Shown one piece after another: positions 13,631 to 15,889 of a DNA stretch of 15,889 bases. The stretch's first letter is position 1. Each line of letters opens with the position of its first letter. This DNA comes from CAZPEV01 sp964585635. Lineage in GTDB: Bacteria > Zixibacteria > MSB-5A5 > GN15 > JAAZOE01. The notes beneath the pieces were generated by a model. That model made no database searches. It was not told where the DNA came from and saw only the letters and a program-made list of their open reading frames with translations. Both the position numbers and the translations under genes were made by a program. Where the stretch lies: contig CAZPEV010000064.1 of the NCBI GenBank assembly GCA_964585635.1, positions 1-15,889 on the forward strand, given 5' to 3'.

Positions 13631-15385
13631 ATGACCGACCTGATGAAAAGACTGGCCCGAGCCGAAAAGTCATCGGAAAAACTTCTGCTGGTGGCGGAGG
13701 CGGCCCATATCCTCAACTCGACCATCGAGTATGAAGAGTTGATGAAGAACGTCCTCATGCTGGTGACGCGGGCGGTCAACGCCGAGGGGGCGATTGTCTA
13801 CCGGTACGATCCCTCGCAGAAGGGATTGAAGGTCCGCTACTACTCCGGCGATCAGGAACCGATGCATATGACCATCATGGTCGGGCAGGGATTTGTCGGT
13901 TGGGTGGCGGAACACAAGGAACCGGTCTTGACCAACGACCCGATCGCCGACAGCCGGTACGCTCCGGAGGTCCAGAATGTGGAGTTACGGTCGATCATCT
14001 GCTACCCGTTGACGCTGCGGGGGAACTTTTTCGGCGTGATCGAAGCGATCAACAAGAAAGACGGTCAATTCGATGAATCCGACGTGGACACGTTGGAGCT
14101 GCTGTCGGATCAGATGGCGCTGGCGATTTATCACGCCCAGTTGTACCGGTCGGTGAAGAAACAGGCGTTGCAGCGGCAGACGCTGTTTGACGTCAGCCGC
14201 CAGTTGATGCTTCCGCTGAGCCTGGATGAGCTTTTGCACAATATCCTTTTGGCGTTGCAGAAGGTGATCGATTTTAAGGCCGGCGGGGTGTATCTGATCG
14301 ATGAGTCATCGGGCAACGTGGAATCGCTGACGTCGGTCGGGTTTGACAAGGTCCTGGAACCGGACTTGCGGCTGAAGATCGGGGAGGGGATTGTCGGCTG
14401 GGTAGCCAGGACCGGCCAGCCGGAGGTGGTGCCGGACACGTCGCAGGACAGTCGCTATATCAATGCGCGGGCGGAGACGCGGTCGGAGATCGTGGTGCCG
14501 ATCATGCTCGACTCCAAGATGATCGGGGTGTTGAATTTGGAGCATAATGAGCTGAATGCGTTTCGGGAGGAAGACAAGGAGATATTGATCACGTTTGCCT
14601 CGCAAGCGGCCATCTCGATTGAGCGGGCGCGGATGCACCGGGTGATGCTGGAGCAGCGCCAGATCGAGCAGCAGTTGGCCATCGCCCGCGCTATCCAGCA
14701 GACCTTTCTGCCCAAGAAAGTGCCGAAGTTGTCCGGATTTGACCTTTGGGGAACCAACATTCCCTCGGGCGAGGTCGGCGGCGATTACTATGATTTCATT
14801 CAAATCGTCGATAACCAACTGGGGATCGCGATCGCCGATGTATCCGGCAAGGGGATTCCGGCGTCGCTGATCATGGCGTCTTATCGGGCGTCCCTGATCG
14901 CGGAGATAAGAAACAACTATGCCATCCGGACGATCTGCCACAAGGTCAACAATCTGATGTGTGAATCGCTGGAGCCGGAGAACTTCGTGACCGCGATCTA
15001 CGGCGTGCTGGACTGCAAGAATGCCATCTTTACCTTTGCCAATTGCGGTCACCTGCCGGGGATTCTCTTGCGCGCCAATGGTTCGGTCGAGGAGCTTCTG
15101 GAGGGGGGGCTGCTTTTGGGCATCCGGCGCGATGCCATCTATGAGGAGCGGCCGATGTATTTTGGGCCGGGGGATGTCCTGTGCCTGTTCACGGATGGCG
15201 TCACCGAGGCCGAGGATCCCGCCGGTGAGCAGTTTGATACGGCCCGTGTCACCGATATCCTCATGCAGTACCGGGCGCTACCGGCCTCCGAAATCGGAGA
15301 AAAGATGATTGCCGCCATCCGGGCTTTTGCGGATGAGCAGAAGATTCTGGATGATTTGACGATAATCATCGCCAAACGCCTGTAA
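13631..15385 (+). CDS. GAF-GAF-SpoIIE (PP2C-type) serine phosphatase, RsbU-like
   Basis: 584 aa. Seen: a short coiled N-terminus, GAF domain 1 at about 30-170 (GQGFVGWVAEHKEPV, then IICYPLTLRGNFFGVIEAINK), GAF domain 2 at about 205-345 (GEGIVGWVARTGQPEVV, IVVPIMLDSKMIGVLNLE), a helical linker with IEQQLAIARAIQQTFLPK, and a SpoIIE/PP2C domain at about 370-584. Metal-binding motifs are intact: GEVGGDYYD (D385), ADVSGKG (D403), NCGH, TDGVTEA (D522) and DDLT (D574/D575). Family knowledge: such proteins dephosphorylate anti-sigma-factor antagonists in partner-switching pathways, with GAF domains sensing small ligands or signals. No anti-sigma kinase or STAS antagonist is visible nearby. No Shine-Dalgarno sequence precedes the ATG; with the close promoter this suggests leaderless translation. 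Confidence 0.94.
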   Translation: MTDLMKRLARAEKSSEKLLLVAEAAHILNSTIEYEELMKNVLMLVTRAVNAEGAIVYRYDPSQKGLKVRYYSGDQEPMHMTIMVGQGFVGWVAEHKEPVLTNDPIADSRYAPEVQNVELRSIICYPLTLRGNFFGVIEAINKKDGQFDESDVDTLELLSDQMALAIYHAQLYRSVKKQALQRQTLFDVSRQLMLPLSLDELLHNILLALQKVIDFKAGGVYLIDESSGNVESLTSVGFDKVLEPDLRLKIGEGIVGWVARTGQPEVVPDTSQDSRYINARAETRSEIVVPIMLDSKMIGVLNLEHNELNAFREEDKEILITFASQAAISIERARMHRVMLEQRQIEQQLAIARAIQQTFLPKKVPKLSGFDLWGTNIPSGEVGGDYYDFIQIVDNQLGIAIADVSGKGIPASLIMASYRASLIAEIRNNYAIRTICHKVNNLMCESLEPENFVTAIYGVLDCKNAIFTFANCGHLPGILLRANGSVEELLEGGLLLGIRRDAIYEERPMYFGPGDVLCLFTDGVTEAEDPAGEQFDTARVTDILMQYRALPASEIGEKMIAAIRAFADEQKILDDLTIIIAKRL

Positions 15386-15393
15386 TCGTTCGC

Positions 15394-15422
15394 TTGACAA
15401 ATCCGGGCCGGTAGTATTAATT
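15394..15422 (+). promoter_or_regulatory. Candidate promoter of the lipoprotein gene
   Basis: Perfect -35 TTGACA (15394-15399). Possible -10 elements are ATTAAT (15416-15421, 16-nt spacer) or TTAATT (15417-15422, 17-nt spacer). It starts nine bases after the phosphatase stop, so the lipoprotein gene can be transcribed on its own. Confidence 0.5.
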
Positions 15423-15460
15423 TCCATCAGAAGATTATATTCCCTACCCAGGAGGCAAAT

Positions 15461-15889
15461 ATGAAGCGCAGTCTGCTGCTTGGCGGTATGGCGGCCATCA
15501 TGGCCTGGACCCTGGTCGGCTGCAGTTCCAAGAGTGACGGCGGCACCAACCCCCCCCCAACGCCGCCGGTGCGGGTGGTGGCCGCGGAGCATCAAAATCC
15601 CGGTCTGACCTCAATCGAGTCTCCGATTTGGGATTCAATTGGGGCCGTGCAGATCACGGTCGGCGCCGACACTCTGTACAATGCCAATCTTCCGTATAAC
15701 ACGTCGCTGATAGCCCGGATGAAAGCGCTGGTGGCCGGCGACAGCCTGTTCATCCGCGTGACGTGGAACGATAATGACATGAGTAACCTTTTTGGCCGGT
15801 TGCACGCCTTGTGGGTCAACAACCTGGTTCAATGGGAAATGGTCGATACGACCGTTGTGGCCAACGAAGACCGTTTCCGCATTATTTTC
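15461..15889 (+). CDS. Lipoprotein, 3'-truncated by the window; possible heme-binding (EB_dh gamma-like) domain
   Basis: 143 codons are visible; the frame is open at the window end. AGGAGG lies five bases before the ATG at 15461. Seen: a lipoprotein signal peptide with lipobox LVGC (Cys21), a Ser/Pro linker (SSKSDGGTNPPPTPP), then a domain with an early strand AVQITVGADTLYNAN, the pattern ARMKALVAGDSLFIRVTWND, and later WEMVDTTVVANEDRFRIIF. The order K-A-L-x-x-x-D-S-L-x-I-x-V-x-W-x-D, then W, then NEDRxxIIF, resembles the heme-binding subunit domain of ethylbenzene/DMSO-reductase-type dehydrogenases and related cytochromes. That assignment is inference from a partial sequence. A run of nine C (15550-15558) encodes part of the linker. 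Confidence 0.8.
   Translation, partial: MKRSLLLGGMAAIMAWTLVGCSSKSDGGTNPPPTPPVRVVAAEHQNPGLTSIESPIWDSIGAVQITVGADTLYNANLPYNTSLIARMKALVAGDSLFIRVTWNDNDMSNLFGRLHALWVNNLVQWEMVDTTVVANEDRFRIIF

Noticed and set aside
13234..13779. 181-codon minus-strand frame upstream of and overlapping the phosphatase gene
   Set aside because: It runs through repeat element D, H1 copy E and H5, and the similar-looking frame opposite copy C shows that the shared peptides come from the repeat.

Overview
The window looks like the chromosome of an uncultured, moderately GC-rich, Gram-negative-type bacterium. The best clue is four copies of a 65-residue C-terminal module made of two dockerin-like Ca-binding half-repeats (GDAxxDxxxNxGDAVYxxNYIFKxGP) and ending in CCP. 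As an inference from remembered family patterns, not a search, this style of dockerin tail on secreted beta-propeller proteins is typical of candidate phylum Zixibacteria and neighbouring FCB-group lineages. The housekeeping gene tex, a lipoprotein with a lipobox and many signal peptides fit this.

Layout. Positions 154-5559 hold three minus-strand genes for secreted proteins, each with its own near-consensus extended -10 promoter: a seven-blade FG-GAP/VCBS propeller, a duplicated-domain protein with a CBM9/DOMON-like domain, and a large LVIVD-repeat protein. All three carry the same dockerin-like tail. Diverging from them at 5827 is a secreted LolA-like / double aspartyl-protease / PDZ protein. 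A strong hairpin separates it from a convergent VOC (glyoxalase-like) gene, which in turn diverges from a small DUF1761-like membrane protein. The transcription factor-like RNA-binding protein Tex follows (8884-11025).

Positions 11026-12279 and 13063-13630 are repeat-dense and gene-poor. They contain at least five families of short palindromic or direct repeats joined end to end in mosaic order: five copies of one 26-nt hairpin, two full copies and one half copy of a second, a 116-bp direct repeat, a composite element of about 195 bp in two direct copies that bracket a short-chain dehydrogenase gene (12280-13062, minus), and a 69-nt repeat whose other copy is at the very left edge of the window. 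Inside this zone lies the orphan 3' end of a fourth dockerin-protein gene (thrombospondin type 3-like motif plus dockerin tail), cut off precisely at a hairpin repeat.

On the right, a GAF-GAF-SpoIIE/PP2C phosphatase (13631-15385) may be translated from a nearly leaderless mRNA. The window ends inside a lipoprotein gene whose visible part resembles heme-binding domains of the ethylbenzene-dehydrogenase gamma type and which carries a C9 tract in its linker.

The genes do not form one pathway. The left half is a cluster of cell-surface or secreted proteins sharing one C-terminal tail. The centre is housekeeping plus a recombination-prone repeat zone. The right is signalling plus a probable electron-transfer-related lipoprotein. 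The most unusual material is the mosaic repeat zone and its link to the broken dockerin gene.
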